From: Bacillota bacterium
GTDB lineage: Bacteria; Bacillota; Clostridia; Lachnospirales; Lachnospiraceae
Length of the DNA stretch: 64,000 bases
Reading direction: 5' to 3'
Assembly (NCBI GenBank): GCA_023392995.1
Contig: JAEWMZ010000249.1
Location: 15,708 to 79,707 of the forward strand
The translations under genes and the position numbers were made by a program. The notes under the pieces were generated by a model. The model was not told the DNA's origin, made no database searches, and worked only from the letters and a program-made list of their open reading frames with translations. Every line of letters starts with the position of its first letter. Position 1 is the first letter of the stretch. This document shows, piece after piece, positions 7,340-16,904 of the stretch.

Positions 7340-9856
7340 ATGTTAGGAGTATGGAATAGTACAATTCAAACTGAGCAAGGAGATTTAAAGATTCTAATTT
7401 ATGTAGAAGATATTGAAGGTATTAAATTTACAGTAATAAATGATCCGGTGCCAATATTTGAAACATTAAGTGTAAAAACAAATGACAATCAGCTTCATGC
7501 TATATGTAAGAGTTCATTTGAGCAGTATATACCAGGGCAGATAATCTTTGATTTATGCTTTGAAAAAGATATTTTTCATGGAAGTGTTTCAATGTTTGGC
7601 AAGGAGATACCACTGCAAGGAACAAGAGGGCGAGATGTAACGAACACGGAACAATTAATCCAAAAAATTCAGCCTTATAGAAAAGAAAATGTCAGACAAA
7701 GAAGTGATGAGGAAATCAAGTCAGCAGTTCTCAAATTACTTCGTAAAATGAGCTTAGAAGAAAAAATAGGACAGATGTGTCAATGTATATCTTCTGATTA
7801 TTCATTTGGTACTGCTATAGAATCTGAGTCCCCAGAAAAGCTGGTTGCAGAGGGAAAAGCAGGTACAGTCTTAGGTGCATACGACATTAACCGCTCCTTT
7901 GAATTACAAAAGATAGCAGTAGAGCAATCTCCGCATAAAATTCCACTATTTTTTAATTGTGATATAATTCACGGATTTCAAACAATATTTCCTGTTCCCT
8001 TAGCATGGTCATGCAGTTGGGATATGGAGGCAATTAAAAAAGCATGTGCCATTGCAGCAAAAGAATCAACAGCATCCGGTATTACGTATAATAATAGTCC
8101 GATGGTAGACGTGACTAGAGATGCTCGCTGGGGTCGTGTGATGGAAGGTGCAGGGGAAGATCCTTATCTTGGTTCCTTGATTGCTAAGGCACAGGTAGAA
8201 GGGTTTCAAGGAGATAGTCTTTTTAGTGAAGAGACATTCATTGCCTGCTTGAAACATTTTATAGCATATGGTGCATCAGAGGCTGGAAGAGATTATAATA
8301 CGGTTGATATATCAGAATGGACCTTGCGCAACTTTTATTTAAAACCATTTGAAGCTGGAGTTAGAGCAGGAGCAGGATCCGTTATGAATGCCTTTAATAT
8401 CTATGATGGAATTCCAATGGCAGGTAATCAATATTTACTTAAGGATGTGTTAAGAAAAGAACTTGGTTTTGATGGTATGATTATTTCGGATTATGGAGCA
8501 GTTGAGGAAATTAAAATCCATGGATGCGCGAAGGATAACGCGGCTGCTGCAAAGATGGCTTTAGATGCTACTTTGGATATAGAGATGGTAACCAGAGTTT
8601 ATGCCAATGAGTTACCTAAATTATTAGAGCAGGGAAAAATCAGCGAAGAACAAATTGACGCCGCTGTTTGTCGCATTCTTACCTATAAATATAAAATTGG
8701 TATTATGGATGATCCGTTCCGATACATACGTCCAGAAAAAGAAGCAGAATATCATTTTTCAGCTGAGCACTTGGAACATAGTCGTGATCTGGCGAGAAAA
8801 TCTATTGTACTACTTAAGAATAATAATGTACTACCATTGCAAAAAAATAAAAAAATAGCTCTGATCGGACCTTTTGCTACTAGCAAGGATTTACTTGGGG
8901 CATGGCAGTTTACGAAGCATTCGAATGATACCGTTACAATCTATCAGGGATTACGAGAAAAGGGAATTACTAAGGAACAAATTTTATGTGAATCTGGTTG
9001 TAATATAGATAGCAGCATTGATGGTGGATTGGATAAAGCGATAGAGGCAGCTAAAGCAGCCGATGTTGTGGTGCTGGCGTTGGGTGAAAGCAGCAGAATG
9101 ACAGGTGAAAATGCATCCAGAGCTGACATAAGTTTACCAAAAGTACAGATGCAATTAGCAGAAGAAATTGTGAAGCTTGGCAAACCAACCGTGTTGGTAT
9201 TAACGAATGGCAGACCGTTAGTATTAGAATGGTTCGATAAGAATATGGATGGCATTGTAGAAACTTGGTTTTTAGGTTCACAGGCTGGCCATGCTATTGC
9301 AGATGTACTTATAGGAGATTTTAATCCTTCAGGCAGACTTACCATGAGCTTCCCATACCATGTGGGTCAGGAACCTTTATATTATAACCATTTTAACACA
9401 GGCAGACCTCAAACCAGCAATAGCCAAACAGTAGAATTTTTAACAAGATATCTTGATGTTCCTAATGATCCGCTCTATCCATTTGGCTATGGACTTTCCT
9501 ATACAACATTTGAATATTCCGATCTCCTACTTGATAAAGAATTATTAAATCGAAATGAGGAATTGAATATTAGTATTACCGTTAAAAACACCGGTAATTA
9601 CGAGGGGAAAGAGACTGTACAGCTTTATATTCAAGACTTATATGGATCTACCGTTAGACCGGTAAAAGAGCTTAAGGGATTCCAAAAGATTGATTTAAGA
9701 CCAGGGGAAAGTCAAAAGGTATCTTTTATTTTGTCGGAAGAGGAACTGAAATTTTATACAGCGAGACGTCGTTATGAAGCAGAAGCAGGAGAATTCAAAG
9801 TTTTTATAGGAGGTAATAGTAAAGATTTAAAGGAAGCTTCTTTTGAATTAATTTAA
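7340..9856 (+). CDS. Glycoside hydrolase family 3 with extra N-terminal beta-domain
   Basis: This is an 838-residue enzyme. Residues 1-95 are a beta-rich extension unlike the usual GH3 start, rich in short strands (LKILIYVEDIEGIKFTVIND). The TIM barrel follows from about 120 with KMSLEEKIGQMCQ, MVDVTRDARWGRVMEGAGED and the nucleophile Asp384 in GMIISDYGAVEE. Next come the alpha/beta sandwich (SIVLLKNNNVLPL, LGESSRMTGENASR) and a fibronectin-III-like end (NTGNYEGKETVQLYI). GH3 enzymes release beta-linked glucose, xylose or related sugars from the non-reducing end. No signal peptide is seen. A strong AGGAGG precedes the ATG. It lies 130 bases after the oxidoreductase and 124 before the esterase, likely one operon. 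It lacks the C-terminal helical module of two other GH3s here. Confidence 0.92.
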   Translation: MLGVWNSTIQTEQGDLKILIYVEDIEGIKFTVINDPVPIFETLSVKTNDNQLHAICKSSFEQYIPGQIIFDLCFEKDIFHGSVSMFGKEIPLQGTRGRDVTNTEQLIQKIQPYRKENVRQRSDEEIKSAVLKLLRKMSLEEKIGQMCQCISSDYSFGTAIESESPEKLVAEGKAGTVLGAYDINRSFELQKIAVEQSPHKIPLFFNCDIIHGFQTIFPVPLAWSCSWDMEAIKKACAIAAKESTASGITYNNSPMVDVTRDARWGRVMEGAGEDPYLGSLIAKAQVEGFQGDSLFSEETFIACLKHFIAYGASEAGRDYNTVDISEWTLRNFYLKPFEAGVRAGAGSVMNAFNIYDGIPMAGNQYLLKDVLRKELGFDGMIISDYGAVEEIKIHGCAKDNAAAAKMALDATLDIEMVTRVYANELPKLLEQGKISEEQIDAAVCRILTYKYKIGIMDDPFRYIRPEKEAEYHFSAEHLEHSRDLARKSIVLLKNNNVLPLQKNKKIALIGPFATSKDLLGAWQFTKHSNDTVTIYQGLREKGITKEQILCESGCNIDSSIDGGLDKAIEAAKAADVVVLALGESSRMTGENASRADISLPKVQMQLAEEIVKLGKPTVLVLTNGRPLVLEWFDKNMDGIVETWFLGSQAGHAIADVLIGDFNPSGRLTMSFPYHVGQEPLYYNHFNTGRPQTSNSQTVEFLTRYLDVPNDPLYPFGYGLSYTTFEYSDLLLDKELLNRNEELNISITVKNTGNYEGKETVQLYIQDLYGSTVRPVKELKGFQKIDLRPGESQKVSFILSEEELKFYTARRRYEAEAGEFKVFIGGNSKDLKEASFELI

Positions 9857-9980
9857 AGGTGAAAATAAGATTTTAGCAATATTTAATTGTTAAATACCAA
9901 AAGAGAGCTTTTTCGAATGCAATAAGAATACATATCGGCAAAACTTTTGAAGACCAAATTAATAAGAAAAGGAGAAGAAT

Positions 9981-10979
9981 ATGAAATCAGAAGTCATTAT
10001 TTTAGACAAAGAAAAAGAGGTAACATTAACTACCTACCTATTAGATTCCTCAAAGGAATTTACGAATATTAAATCACGTCCTGCAATACTGGTATTACCG
10101 GGTGGTGGTTATACGATGTGCTCGGACAGGGAAGCCGAACCGGTTGCGATGGCTTATGTTGCTGAAGGATATCATGCATTTGTTCTTCGCTACAGCGTTG
10201 GTGAAAATGCAAAATGGCCAAATCCATTAAATGATGCTGAATCCGCTTTAGAATTAATAAGAGCAAATAGTTCTTCTTGGGGAATTGATCCGATGAAGAT
10301 AGCAGTGATTGGATTTTCTGCGGGTGGTCATCTTGCAGCAACACTTTCAACAATGGGTAGAATAAAGCCGAATGCAATGATTCTTGGATATCCTTGCATA
10401 TTAGAAGAAATTGGAGCCATTCTTGCAACCCCAGTTCCTGGGCTTGTTGATAAGGTGGATTCTACTACTCCACCAGCATTCTTGTTTGCAACACGTGATG
10501 ATAGCTTAGTTCCTGTAAGAAATTCACTCCGTTTTATGGATGTTCTTGATCAAGCTCGGATACCGTTTGAAGCACATATATTTTATAGTGGTCAACATGG
10601 AATATCACTTGCAAAAAGCCATACATCCTCCGGTTTTATAGGTAATGTAAATCTGAATATAGCTAAGTGGTTTGATATGAGTATTGAGTGGCTAAAGCAA
10701 GTTCTGGGTGATTTCAAAGCAGATCAAAATTACGTTGAGCTGAATGTGGATAACAATACAGAAGTATATAGTATTAATAACTCCATACGGTCGTTACTGG
10801 AAAACATGGAATGCAAGAATATATTAATTGAGAATGTGCCATTATTTATGGATGAGGAAATGATACAACCTGCTTTAGATATCTCCCTTCAAATGATGAG
10901 CCAATATGCAAGGGATGTAGTTACAAAAGAAATATTACAGGAGATAGAGAAAAAACTTAATCTGATTAAGAGAAGGTAA
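9981..10979 (+). CDS. Alpha/beta hydrolase (acetyl-xylan-esterase-like) with C-terminal helical module
   Basis: This 332-residue protein resembles dienelactone-hydrolase/BD-FAE type esterases: an oxyanion stretch LVLPGGGYTMCSDREAEPVA, the nucleophile elbow GFSAGGH (Ser113), a likely acid in FATRDDSLVP and a histidine in SGQHGIS. It should remove acetyl or similar groups from a sugar. Residues 260-332 are an additional helical tail (YSINNSIRSLLENM...) that matches, in pattern, the tails of the GH78 at 19942 and the GH3s at 25190 and 57184. It ends the oxidoreductase-GH3 operon; a strong terminator follows. A 42-codon stub of a near-identical gene lies at 59675. The specific substrate is unknown. 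Confidence 0.85.
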   Translation: MKSEVIILDKEKEVTLTTYLLDSSKEFTNIKSRPAILVLPGGGYTMCSDREAEPVAMAYVAEGYHAFVLRYSVGENAKWPNPLNDAESALELIRANSSSWGIDPMKIAVIGFSAGGHLAATLSTMGRIKPNAMILGYPCILEEIGAILATPVPGLVDKVDSTTPPAFLFATRDDSLVPVRNSLRFMDVLDQARIPFEAHIFYSGQHGISLAKSHTSSGFIGNVNLNIAKWFDMSIEWLKQVLGDFKADQNYVELNVDNNTEVYSINNSIRSLLENMECKNILIENVPLFMDEEMIQPALDISLQMMSQYARDVVTKEILQEIEKKLNLIKRR

Positions 10980-11015
10980 CTAAGTTAATATTAGATAGAA
11001 TTCATTCTTCGAAAC

Positions 11016-11062
11016 AGACGGCTCGCTTCACTTTTGCAGAGGTGAAGCGAGCCGTCTTAATT
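11016..11062 (+). terminator. Strong terminator after the esterase gene
   Basis: AGACGGCTCGCTTCAC (11016-11031) pairs perfectly with GTGAAGCGAGCCGTCT (from 11042), separated by a nine-base loop and followed by TAATTTATA. The stem is unusually GC-rich for this region. It separates the operon from the symporter. The rest of the gap up to 11255 shows only short open frames and a ribosome binding site (AAGGAG). Confidence 0.85.
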
Positions 11063-11254
11063 TATATCTATGTGAATTGTATCACAGTGTATATCTTATT
11101 AAACAGGCAGTATCAGGTATATGTTGGCAATATTGCTGATGCAAAGGCTAGGCTGGAAAAAAATGAATAAAATCAACGAGATGGATAAAGATTACACGCA
11201 GGCTCAATCTGGATTATGAACAGCATTTACAAATTAATTAGCTAAGGAGAATAG

Positions 11255-12658
11255 ATGAAAAAAATACAAGAACAGATTTCAATGGATAGGGAGAGACTAA
11301 CTTTAAAGGAGCGTATCATAGCCTCATCTGGTAGTCTATCAGCTTGCATTGATTTACTCATGATTCAAACTTTTTTGCTTTACTATTATACGGACGTTAT
11401 TAAGATTAATGCCGTTTTTGCAGGAGGCCTACTCTTGATTTCCAGGATTATTGCAGCGATTGCAGTACCGATCGCCGGAGTTTTCTTTGACAGGTCAACA
11501 ACCCCGTGGGGGAAATATAAACCCTATTATCTTTTGTTAGGAATACCAACAGCTTTCTTTGGTTTTCTAACCTTTACCAATTTCAATTTGGGAACTGAAG
11601 GGAAATATATATATGCTGCTATCACATTTTTTATATATAACTTATTAGTTTCTATTGGAGGCATTCCTAAGGGGGCTATGGGACCGGCATTGACCAAGAG
11701 TATAGAGGATCGGCTGTCACTAGGAGTATTGGGTTTTATATTTTCCGTTGTTGGGTCAATTATTGCAATGTCTGTAGGAACATTGTTGATTAAAGTGCTC
11801 GGAGGATCCAATGAGGCAAAGGGCTATAGTTTAACTATGGCAATATTTGCATCGTTATGTGTATTAATTGCAATACTCCAATTCGTTTTTCTCGAAGAGA
11901 AATATATCAACACAGAGAAGGCTTCGACATCGCATTATCCTTATAAAACATTATTATCTACAATATTTCGGAATAAGACGGCTGTGATTGTTCTGATGAT
12001 TACGCTTTCCATTAGTCTTTCAAATGGTATAAGAATGGCAGTATCGATTCATTTTTTAAAATATTATTTTCACAGACCAGAATTGATGGCAACAGTAGGG
12101 TTGATATCGATGATAGGATTGATTGCAGGAGCATTCTTAAGTTCCAAGCTTACTAAAACATTTGGAGTAAAACGAATACTGATGATATCTTATCTGATTA
12201 TCATAGTATCCTTCATTGCGATGTATCCGGTTAATACACGTATAAGTGGTTTGATATGCTATCTATTGTTCACCCTAATAAATAACTTCTTCAATGGTCT
12301 TTCATCACCTGCCCAGAGTACATTAATGCCAGGTGTCATTGATTATTGCGAGTGGAAAACTGGTATAAGTACAGGAGCATTTATGAATTCATTAAATTCA
12401 GTTGTCTCAACGGTGGGTACAGCAATTGCAGGGGTATTCGTTGGAGCGGTACTTGCATTTTCCGGATATCAACCGAATGTAGAGCAGACTCAGACTTCAC
12501 TTAACGGGATAAAATTCTTAATCAGTATAGCCCCGGCAATTACTTGTATACTCTCGTTAGTAGTTATTCGAATAGATCGTACAGAAAAGGAGCACGAGAA
12601 GATCGCGAAGGAACTGATAGAACGTAGTAAAAAAGTAAAAGGAAATGAGATATCCTAG
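11255..12658 (+). CDS. GPH-family glycoside-pentoside-hexuronide:cation symporter
   Basis: This 467-residue protein has about twelve hydrophobic segments and a hydrophilic tail. The family signature is clear: FDRSTTPWGKYKPYYLLLG after the second helix, GGIPKGAMGPALTK, and late PAQSTLMPGVIDYCEWKTG. GPH symporters (MelB/XynB type) import glycosides or oligosaccharides with sodium or protons. The gene has its own ribosome binding site (AAGGAG) after the terminator at 11016. A truncated copy of its close paralogue survives at 24224-24673, with most residues shared over the last 140. It likely supplies the substrate for the neighbouring hydrolases; which sugar is unknown. Confidence 0.9.
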   Translation: MKKIQEQISMDRERLTLKERIIASSGSLSACIDLLMIQTFLLYYYTDVIKINAVFAGGLLLISRIIAAIAVPIAGVFFDRSTTPWGKYKPYYLLLGIPTAFFGFLTFTNFNLGTEGKYIYAAITFFIYNLLVSIGGIPKGAMGPALTKSIEDRLSLGVLGFIFSVVGSIIAMSVGTLLIKVLGGSNEAKGYSLTMAIFASLCVLIAILQFVFLEEKYINTEKASTSHYPYKTLLSTIFRNKTAVIVLMITLSISLSNGIRMAVSIHFLKYYFHRPELMATVGLISMIGLIAGAFLSSKLTKTFGVKRILMISYLIIIVSFIAMYPVNTRISGLICYLLFTLINNFFNGLSSPAQSTLMPGVIDYCEWKTGISTGAFMNSLNSVVSTVGTAIAGVFVGAVLAFSGYQPNVEQTQTSLNGIKFLISIAPAITCILSLVVIRIDRTEKEHEKIAKELIERSKKVKGNEIS

Positions 12659-12717
12659 AGGAAGATGTTGCTTTGAATCATATGGACAACCCGATAAAGT
12701 AATGTATTTTCACGTGA

Positions 12718-13767
12718 TTAAGAGGCATTTGGAAGCTGAATAGTGAATTCACTTCCCTGACCAAGCTCGCTTTGAACCTGTATGGTACCACCGCATAAGC
12801 TGACAATACGGTATACCAAGGACAATCCAAGTCCGTTCCCATCACGGGTTCTGGATTTATCTGCTTGGTAGAATTTCTCGAAAACATGCTTTTTTTCCTG
12901 GGAGGATATTCCGATACCGGTATCTTTCACGGAAACGCAGACCATCTGCGGATTGTTTTCAAGGGTTATAAGGATTTTTCCTCCTTTTGGAGTGAATTTA
13001 ATGGCATTAGACAATAAATTCGTCCAGACCTGCATCATTAAATCTTCGTTGCCAAACAGAAATGTTTTTGGCAAATCCAAATCTAACTCCAGCTCCTTTT
13101 CCGTCCAGGCATTTTCCAGAAACAGTATTGCTTGACGCAGCTGTTCATCCAGGCGGTAGGAAGTCTGGTCTAAAATTTTATCCTGATTTTCCAGCTTTGA
13201 TAGCTTAAGAATATTAGAGGTAAGGGCACTGAACTGTCTGGTGCTCTCAAGTATCATGCAGGTATACTGTAACCGCTCCTCCTCTGTAAGCTCACTGTCT
13301 TGGAGTAAAGTTGTAAATCCCTCGATGGCAGCAATGGGGGTTTTGAATTCATGGGATATGTTTGCAATAAAATCATTCCGCATCATTTCTATACTCGAAA
13401 GTTCGTGGGCCATTTGATTGAAATTTGTTAAGGTTTCCGTTATTTCTTTGATCTGACTGGAGGTCTCCAGCTTCACATTGAAATTTCCGCCGGCTATTTC
13501 CCTTGAGGCATGATTTAACTTGGTTATGGGTGTCAGTATCCGTTTTCCTACTAGAGATGTTATGCTGGTTCCGATCAGGATGCTAATTACAAGAACAGCA
13601 ATGATGGCAAAGGGAATACTAAATTCTAGCCGGCCCAGTAAATTAGTATTGATGGCAAAGAGAACAATGAAATACATAATGACCGAGGTCGTAACCATTA
13701 TGGCAAAAACAATCATTACGAAGTATTGCCAGAGACTTGATTGTCTTTTCCTTTTCTGCTTATACAT
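12718..13767 (-). CDS. Sensor histidine kinase (two transmembrane, HAMP)
   Basis: This is a 349-residue membrane kinase. Two hydrophobic helices (about 15-40 and 50-72) flank only about ten residues, so there is almost no outer sensor domain and the signal is probably sensed in the membrane or through a partner. A HAMP linker follows (KRILTPITKLNHASREIAGG), then the phospho-acceptor H-box NISHEFKTP (His139), the N-box TNLLSNAIKFTP, and the G-boxes DTGIGIS and GNGLGLSLV. It is downstream of, and in one transcript with, the response regulator (29-base gap). It has a good ribosome binding site. The stimulus is unknown. Confidence 0.93.
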   Translation of the reverse strand: MYKQKRKRQSSLWQYFVMIVFAIMVTTSVIMYFIVLFAINTNLLGRLEFSIPFAIIAVLVISILIGTSITSLVGKRILTPITKLNHASREIAGGNFNVKLETSSQIKEITETLTNFNQMAHELSSIEMMRNDFIANISHEFKTPIAAIEGFTTLLQDSELTEEERLQYTCMILESTRQFSALTSNILKLSKLENQDKILDQTSYRLDEQLRQAILFLENAWTEKELELDLDLPKTFLFGNEDLMMQVWTNLLSNAIKFTPKGGKILITLENNPQMVCVSVKDTGIGISSQEKKHVFEKFYQADKSRTRDGNGLGLSLVYRIVSLCGGTIQVQSELGQGSEFTIQLPNAS

Positions 13768-13796
13768 GATCGTTCCTTTCCGGTGTATGTAAACCT

Positions 13797-14486
13797 TTAA
13801 TTATTCGTCATTGTTTCCGGTTTTACCATTTTATAACCCAGACCGTGTACAGTAATAATTTTGATATCCTTATTGTCCTTGAGCCGGTCTCGTATGCGGT
13901 TAATATGAACATCTACCGTCCGCTCTTCGGAATCTGTATCCATGCCCCATATTTCCTCCATTAATTTCTGCCTGGTAAAAGTCTTTCCAGGGTAGGACAT
14001 CAGTTTATATAGGATATAAAATTCTTTTTGAGGCAATTGTACTTCTTTTCCCTCATAGATGATTGCCAGACTATCATAGATAAGGGAGGTACTTCCCCAA
14101 AGTATTTTGTGCTCCGATACAATCTTTGCTCTTCTCATTAGGGCATGTATTCGAAGAATCATTTCATTTACATCTACAGGTTTTATCATATAATCGTCGG
14201 TTCCGACAAGAAAACCACGTTTTTTATCTTCGAAGGTATCCTTTGCAGTTATCATCAGTACTGGAATGGCAGGGTTGTATTCTCGTAAAAGCTTTGTCAA
14301 TCCAAATCCATCCAGATTTGGCATCATAATATCGGTTATAACCAGATCAATATGTTCACGTTCCATGATATCAAGGGCTACTTCACCGTCCTCGGCAGGA
14401 AGTGGATTAAAATTATTTTTCTTTAGAACGGTACAAAATAAATGACGTAATTTTGAATCATCTTCTACTACAAGTATATTTAGCAT
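13797..14486 (-). CDS. OmpR/PhoB-family response regulator
   Basis: This is a 229-residue two-domain regulator. The receiver domain shows acidic residues VVEDD at 7-10, the phospho-acceptor Asp52 in VITDIMMP, the switch threonine in VLMITAKD and the lysine in DDYMIKPVD. The winged-helix DNA-binding domain covers about 130-225 (QLPQKEFYILYKLM, ERTVDVHINRIRDRLK, ITVHGLGYKMV). It partners with the kinase encoded directly downstream. A strong AAGGAGG precedes the ATG. It is divergent from the GH53-like gene at 14702, so that enzyme is the obvious candidate target; this is inferred from position only. Confidence 0.95.
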   Translation of the reverse strand: MLNILVVEDDSKLRHLFCTVLKKNNFNPLPAEDGEVALDIMEREHIDLVITDIMMPNLDGFGLTKLLREYNPAIPVLMITAKDTFEDKKRGFLVGTDDYMIKPVDVNEMILRIHALMRRAKIVSEHKILWGSTSLIYDSLAIIYEGKEVQLPQKEFYILYKLMSYPGKTFTRQKLMEEIWGMDTDSEERTVDVHINRIRDRLKDNKDIKIITVHGLGYKMVKPETMTNN

Positions 14487-14701
14487 AAATCCTCCTTCTT
14501 AAAATTTTATGAATGTATTATACCACTCAGATGTAAACAAATTTTAAACTGTACAAATTATTATATCATAGATAGTAGTATTTTATATATGTAATGGTCC
14601 AAATTGCGAGCGCCATAATTATCTATCCTTGTAAAGTTAATAAAAAGTTTAAATTAGATTGCTATAATCATGATATTAAAAATGAAACATTAGGAGGAAA
14701 C

Positions 14702-16027
14702 ATGTTAACTTATTTAAAAAAAATGAAGACAAGTATTAAAGTAGTAATAGCTTCACTATTTGTAGTATTTATAACGGGAGGTATCGTATTCTTTCACCTG
14801 ACGGTTTATCAGGAGGATAAAAATTACAAACCGGCACCGAATGATGAGAATTTTCGTACAGCTCTTTCCGTAAGCCCTTTTTCCGGAGAAGCTTTTGAAA
14901 AAGGATATCAGTATAAGGCAGGAGATTTATCTGCCGAAAACAGAGAGGAACTGGAGAAAGTTTATATGGAAGCCGGTGCTACCGAAATGTATGCGAGGAT
15001 AGCAACAAAACGTTTTAAGACCAAGGATAATATAGTAAAAGGAGAACTTGATTCCAATGCCAATTACCATACCCTGGAGCAGGGACTTGAACTATGCAGG
15101 CTGGCGGCAAAACAAAACATTCCAATTAATCCCGAAATCATGTGTGCCTATACCTATATGGATATGGACAGACAGCAGGCACCGGATTTCAGTGAGTATC
15201 CTGAAATTTATGAGCTTCAGAACGGTAAGGCCTGGGAAGAGCTGACATTGGAGGAAATGTGCACTGTGCTAAAGGCTTACGGTGAATTCGTAGCTACGGA
15301 AATCTTAAAAACCGGATGCACCGTTGACAACTGGAATATCGGAAATGAAGCTAATTATGGATTTGCCGGAGTAAATGTAGGGTTAAAAACCGCGGTCAAT
15401 GGAAAGCTGGCAAAGGTACCCGCCTGGAAGAAAAATATTCTTCCGGTACTGGGAACAAGCTGGCTGAAAAATAATGTATGGAAATATAATGCAAAACAAA
15501 TGGTTGCAGTGGCGGAAGGCATAAAGTCTGCTTACGAAAAGCTGGATATTGATTCCAGCGGAATCAAATTTTCCACCCATATAGCTACTGTTGTAACAAC
15601 CGTGCATAATGCAGTCACATATTTTAAGACTCTGCAGGAAAATGGCTTTCCTTTGGATACCGCCGGAATTAGTTTCTATCCCAGTGCGCCGGGTGTATAT
15701 ATTAATAAGATTACCATGTTTAAGAAAATTGTTACGGCCATAAATGAGGAATGTAATATACCAGTGTTCGTTGCAGAATTTTCCTATCCCTCCGGAGAGG
15801 TTGAAGGAGCATATGCCGGCTGGTCCAATACGGTTAAAGGATATCCACATAATGAAGAAGGACAGGCTGCTATTTACAGGGATATTGTAGATTGGGGGAA
15901 AACCCATGGCCTGGCAGGTATCCGCTATTGGGCACCAGATTTCAGCGGCTGGGGAAGCATGTCCATGTTTTCCTACGATAACAAAGAGGCAGCTGCAAAA
16001 GAAATTATATTACAGCAGCTGAAATAA
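14702..16027 (+). CDS. Membrane-anchored GH53-like glycoside hydrolase (clan GH-A)
   Basis: The start is placed at 14702 because AGGAGG lies six bases upstream and the protein then opens with a basic stretch and one hydrophobic helix (VVIASLFVVFITGGIVFF), a signal anchor. The earlier in-frame ATG at 14594 has no ribosome binding site. The remaining 400 residues look like a TIM barrel: acid/base glutamate in NWNIGNEANYG (Glu216), AGISFYPS, and the nucleophile in VFVAEFSYP (Glu359), ending GIRYWAPDFSGWGSMSMF. This arrangement resembles arabinogalactan endo-beta-1,4-galactanases (GH53), but other clan A families cannot be excluded. It is the only obviously exported hydrolase in the window. A relic with a similar C-terminus lies at 24943-25059. 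Confidence 0.75.
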   Translation: MLTYLKKMKTSIKVVIASLFVVFITGGIVFFHLTVYQEDKNYKPAPNDENFRTALSVSPFSGEAFEKGYQYKAGDLSAENREELEKVYMEAGATEMYARIATKRFKTKDNIVKGELDSNANYHTLEQGLELCRLAAKQNIPINPEIMCAYTYMDMDRQQAPDFSEYPEIYELQNGKAWEELTLEEMCTVLKAYGEFVATEILKTGCTVDNWNIGNEANYGFAGVNVGLKTAVNGKLAKVPAWKKNILPVLGTSWLKNNVWKYNAKQMVAVAEGIKSAYEKLDIDSSGIKFSTHIATVVTTVHNAVTYFKTLQENGFPLDTAGISFYPSAPGVYINKITMFKKIVTAINEECNIPVFVAEFSYPSGEVEGAYAGWSNTVKGYPHNEEGQAAIYRDIVDWGKTHGLAGIRYWAPDFSGWGSMSMFSYDNKEAAAKEIILQQLK

Positions 16028-16117
16028 TTGGGAAGCAGGATTTGTTGCAGTTACCCATAATACTGTAAATTAGCATTCATTAACTATGAAAGATATCCAG
16101 TAAAAGAAAGGATAATT

Positions 16118-16258
16118 ATGATAGAAAAAACCTATATGAAAATGAAGAACATTGGAATTACGAATATTGTGTTTGGCATATTAAGTATAGTTGTAGGAAT
16201 AGTCAGTATATGGGGGGGCAAGAATTTATTGAAAAGCAAAAATAAATTACTTTTTTGA
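16118..16258 (+). CDS. Small single-helix membrane protein (46 residues), unknown function
   Basis: ATG at 16118 has a ribosome binding site (GAAAGGA) and opens a 46-residue frame with a clear membrane helix (NIVFGILSIVVGIVSIWGG) and a basic tail KNLLKSKNKLLF, consistent with an inside-facing C-terminus. I do not recognise a family. It follows the GH53-like gene by 90 bases on the same strand and its last 12 bases overlap the 3' end of the TetR gene on the other strand. It could be a real small protein of that transcript; coding status is unproven. Confidence 0.5.
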   Translation: MIEKTYMKMKNIGITNIVFGILSIVVGIVSIWGGKNLLKSKNKLLF

Positions 16259-16828
16259 AAAGAATACTTTACTGTCATCATATATGGAAACGGCATTGTC
16301 TGACAAACGGAAAATCATCTCAGCCAATTCCTCGGGACTCACGTCAAAGCCGGCTTCAAACCATTTTGTTATTAAGCTTAAACAGCCCATAGTCACATAG
16401 CGGTATATATAGTTGGAGGTTTTTTCATCACATTGCAGGTTCAGGTTAATTTTTAAATTCCCGATGGAGGTATTAATAAAGGCTGTCTGGAAGGACATAT
16501 TTTCCTGGCGGCATAGTAAGGTATAAAAAATATCGGAATTTGCTTTCATATAATACAGGAGTTCTTTCAGATAATGAAGATTGTTTAAATCGGAATCTAT
16601 TTTTTTAAGATGTTCCTTTGCATGAAGCAAAAGCTCTTCTTCGATCTCTTTTAAAAGAGCAAACTGGTCCGTATAGTAAAGGTAGAAGGTGGAGCGGTTG
16701 ATATCAGCATTTTCACACAGCTCTTTAACGGTGATTTTATTGATGGATTTGGTATGCATCAGTTCAATTAAGCTGTTTTTCAGCAGCGCTTTTGTGAACT
16801 TTATCCGCTGGTTTTCCTTTTTTTTCAT
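16247..16828 (-). CDS. TetR-family transcriptional repressor
   Basis: This is a 193-residue protein. The N-terminal helix-turn-helix is typical: FTKALLKNSLIELMHTKS, ITVKELCENADINRSTFYLY, YTDQFALLKEIEEELL. The rest is a helical ligand/dimer domain without recognisable ligand residues. The gene is divergent from the two epimerase-like genes at 17025 and 18041. The space between contains an 11-bp inverted repeat and a nested palindrome (16905-16961), which I take as its operator. TetR proteins usually release DNA when a small, often lipophilic or aromatic, ligand binds, which would fit control of aglycone-modifying enzymes. That last point is speculative. Confidence 0.9.
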   Translation of the reverse strand: MKKKENQRIKFTKALLKNSLIELMHTKSINKITVKELCENADINRSTFYLYYTDQFALLKEIEEELLLHAKEHLKKIDSDLNNLHYLKELLYYMKANSDIFYTLLCRQENMSFQTAFINTSIGNLKINLNLQCDEKTSNYIYRYVTMGCLSLITKWFEAGFDVSPEELAEMIFRLSDNAVSIYDDSKVFFSKK

Positions 16829-16904
16829 GTAAGAGATTCCTTTCTTAGTCTGGGCGGTGATTAATTTGTTGAATTATGATGATTTAATGACATTTTTGGT
16901 GAAT

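Noticed and set aside
14594..14701. 36-residue N-terminal extension of the GH53-like protein
   Set aside because: It has no ribosome binding site and would bury the signal anchor; AGGAGG points to 14702.
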